From Lachnospiraceae bacterium (GTDB taxonomy: Bacteria > Bacillota > Clostridia > Lachnospirales > Lachnospiraceae): a DNA stretch of 64,000 bases. Shown here piece by piece: positions 63,239 to 64,000 of this stretch. Below the pieces are notes generated by a model. It was not told the origin of the DNA. It did not search any database and saw only the letters and a program-made list of their open reading frames with translations. Made by a program: the position numbers and the translations under genes. The stretch spans positions 50,127-114,126 of the forward strand of contig JAAWRC010000002.1 of the NCBI GenBank assembly GCA_022800815.1. The letters are read 5' to 3'. Each line of letters begins with the position of its first letter. Within the stretch, counting starts at the first letter, position 1.

Positions 63239-64000
63239 ATGACGAAAATAGATATTTTTTCCGGATTCTTGGGGGCAGGGAAGACGACGCTGATCAGAAA
63301 ACTGATCGAGGAGGCTTTTCAGGGAGAGAAGCTGGTGCTCATTGAAAACGAGTTTGGCGAGATCGCCATCGACGGCGGCTTTTTGAAGGATGCGGGGATC
63401 GAGATCACGGAGATGAACTCCGGCTGCATCTGCTGCAGCTTGGTGGGGGATTTCGGGGAGGCCCTTAAGAAGGTGCTGGGGCAGTTCCATCCGGACCGGA
63501 TTCTCATCGAGCCCTCCGGCGTCGGGAAACTGAGCGACGTGATCCGGGCGGTGCAGAACCTGCATATGGAGGCGGTCTCCCTAAACAGTTTTACCACTGT
63601 GGCCGATGCGGGAAAATGTAAAATGTACATGAAGAATTTCGGTGAGTTCTACAACGATCAGGTGGAGCATGCCAATTCCATTATTTTGAGTCGTACCGGA
63701 GGGATCTCGGAGAAGAAGCTTTCCGAATGCGTGGCGCTCCTCAGGGAGCACAATCAGACGGCCACCATTATCACGACCCCCTGGGAGAAGCTTTCCGGAG
63801 GGCAGATTCTGGAGGTCATGGAGCAGAGGAATACCCTGGAGCAGGAGCTTAGGGAGCTGGAGGCCGAGGCCCATGAGCACCATCACCATGACGGGGAATG
63901 TGGCTGCCATCATCACGATGAGGAACACGAGCACCATCACCATGACGGGGAATGCGGCTGCCATCATCACGATGAGGAACACGAGCACCATCACCATGAC
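63239..64000 (+). CDS. CobW/COG0523 family GTP-binding metallochaperone (partial)
   Basis: The visible 254 codons begin MTKIDIFSGFLGAGKTTLIR with the P-loop GAGKTT, then ENEFGEIAIDGGFL and the metal-binding CxCC motif as GCICCSL, and the family's IEPSGVG. Members are GTPases delivering zinc or other metals (COG0523, ZNG1-like). From about residue 213 the tail is His-rich: exact 18-residue repeats HHHHDGECGCHHHDEE-type that probably chelate zinc. The C-terminal COG0523 domain, if present, would be beyond the window. AAAGGAAG upstream of the ATG. It is divergent from cheA. Confidence 0.9.
   Translation, partial: MTKIDIFSGFLGAGKTTLIRKLIEEAFQGEKLVLIENEFGEIAIDGGFLKDAGIEITEMNSGCICCSLVGDFGEALKKVLGQFHPDRILIEPSGVGKLSDVIRAVQNLHMEAVSLNSFTTVADAGKCKMYMKNFGEFYNDQVEHANSIILSRTGGISEKKLSECVALLREHNQTATIITTPWEKLSGGQILEVMEQRNTLEQELRELEAEAHEHHHHDGECGCHHHDEEHEHHHHDGECGCHHHDEEHEHHHHD
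63875..64000 (+). repeat. 54-nt tandem repeats encoding the His-rich tail
   Basis: Copies at 63875-63928 and 63929-63982 differ by one silent base (TGT/TGC); a third starts at 63983 and runs off the window. Each encodes an 18-residue unit containing two His clusters and a CGC-type Cys pair (ECGC). Near-identity suggests recent expansion or gene conversion. Confidence 0.9.

Noticed and set aside
1..64000. CRISPR arrays, prophage genes, insertion-sequence transposases, rRNA
   Set aside because: No regularly spaced repeats, phage structural genes, transposase motifs or rRNA sequence were seen; the only mobile-like items are the small inverted-repeat elements and the palindrome.

Overview
The window looks like a chromosomal segment of an anaerobic Firmicute, most likely Lachnospiraceae or a close clostridial relative. 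This rests on PolC, a zinc-ribbon S14 (rpsZ), an unusually long L17, the order map-KOW protein-infA-rpmJ-rpsM-rpsK-rpsD-rpoA-rplQ, strong AGGAGG ribosome sites with many GTG/TTG starts, and a CheA/W/R/B cluster. GC content is visibly high except in a few low-GC inserts. The species assignment is inference; no rRNA is present.

Layout. 1-9.2 kb: end of rplI, dnaB, a flavin-reductase-like gene, a MerR-like regulator with a long low-complexity tail, D-lactate dehydrogenase, ferredoxin, a VOC protein, thioredoxin, an alpha/beta hydrolase, a UPF0340 protein, thrH, a 57-codon remnant of the sstT serine/threonine symporter, and trmO. 9.2-23.2 kb: accessory region with uracil permease, a hybrid histidine kinase, a GH18 hydrolase, a MATE exporter, an AraC-GNAT fusion, acetyltransferases, a methyltransferase, and an aspartate/glutamate racemase broken by an in-frame TAG. 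23.2-37.1 kb: a nucleotide/translation/envelope operon (pyrH-frr-uppS-cdsA-dxr-rseP-ispG-polC). A two-gene AAA ATPase/nuclease cassette interrupts it before ispG, and a deleted yhcG (DUF1016) nuclease gene lies after ispG. 37.1-54.7 kb: csoR, then the S10-spc-alpha ribosomal clusters with secY, adk, map, infA and rpoA. 54.8-64 kb: tRNA-Val(CAC), a zinc-type chemoreceptor, a C39-like peptidase, cheB-cheR-cheW-cheA on the minus strand, and a COG0523/CobW GTPase with a His-rich repeat tail running off the end.

The most promising candidates for something undescribed are: (i) the translationally coupled ATPase plus PD-(D/E)XK-like protein inserted between rseP and ispG, possibly a defence module; (ii) a 323-nt imperfect palindrome just upstream of the pyrH promoter; (iii) a small inverted-repeat element family (two copies), one copy flanked by a 10-nt direct repeat that duplicates a -10 box; (iv) hairpin-rich or repeat-bearing spacers inside the spc and alpha ribosomal operons, and a structured S10 leader. 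Two internal-deletion gene remnants (sstT, yhcG) and one nonsense-interrupted gene suggest ongoing erosion of accessory genes. All calls come from reading the sequence; no database search was run.
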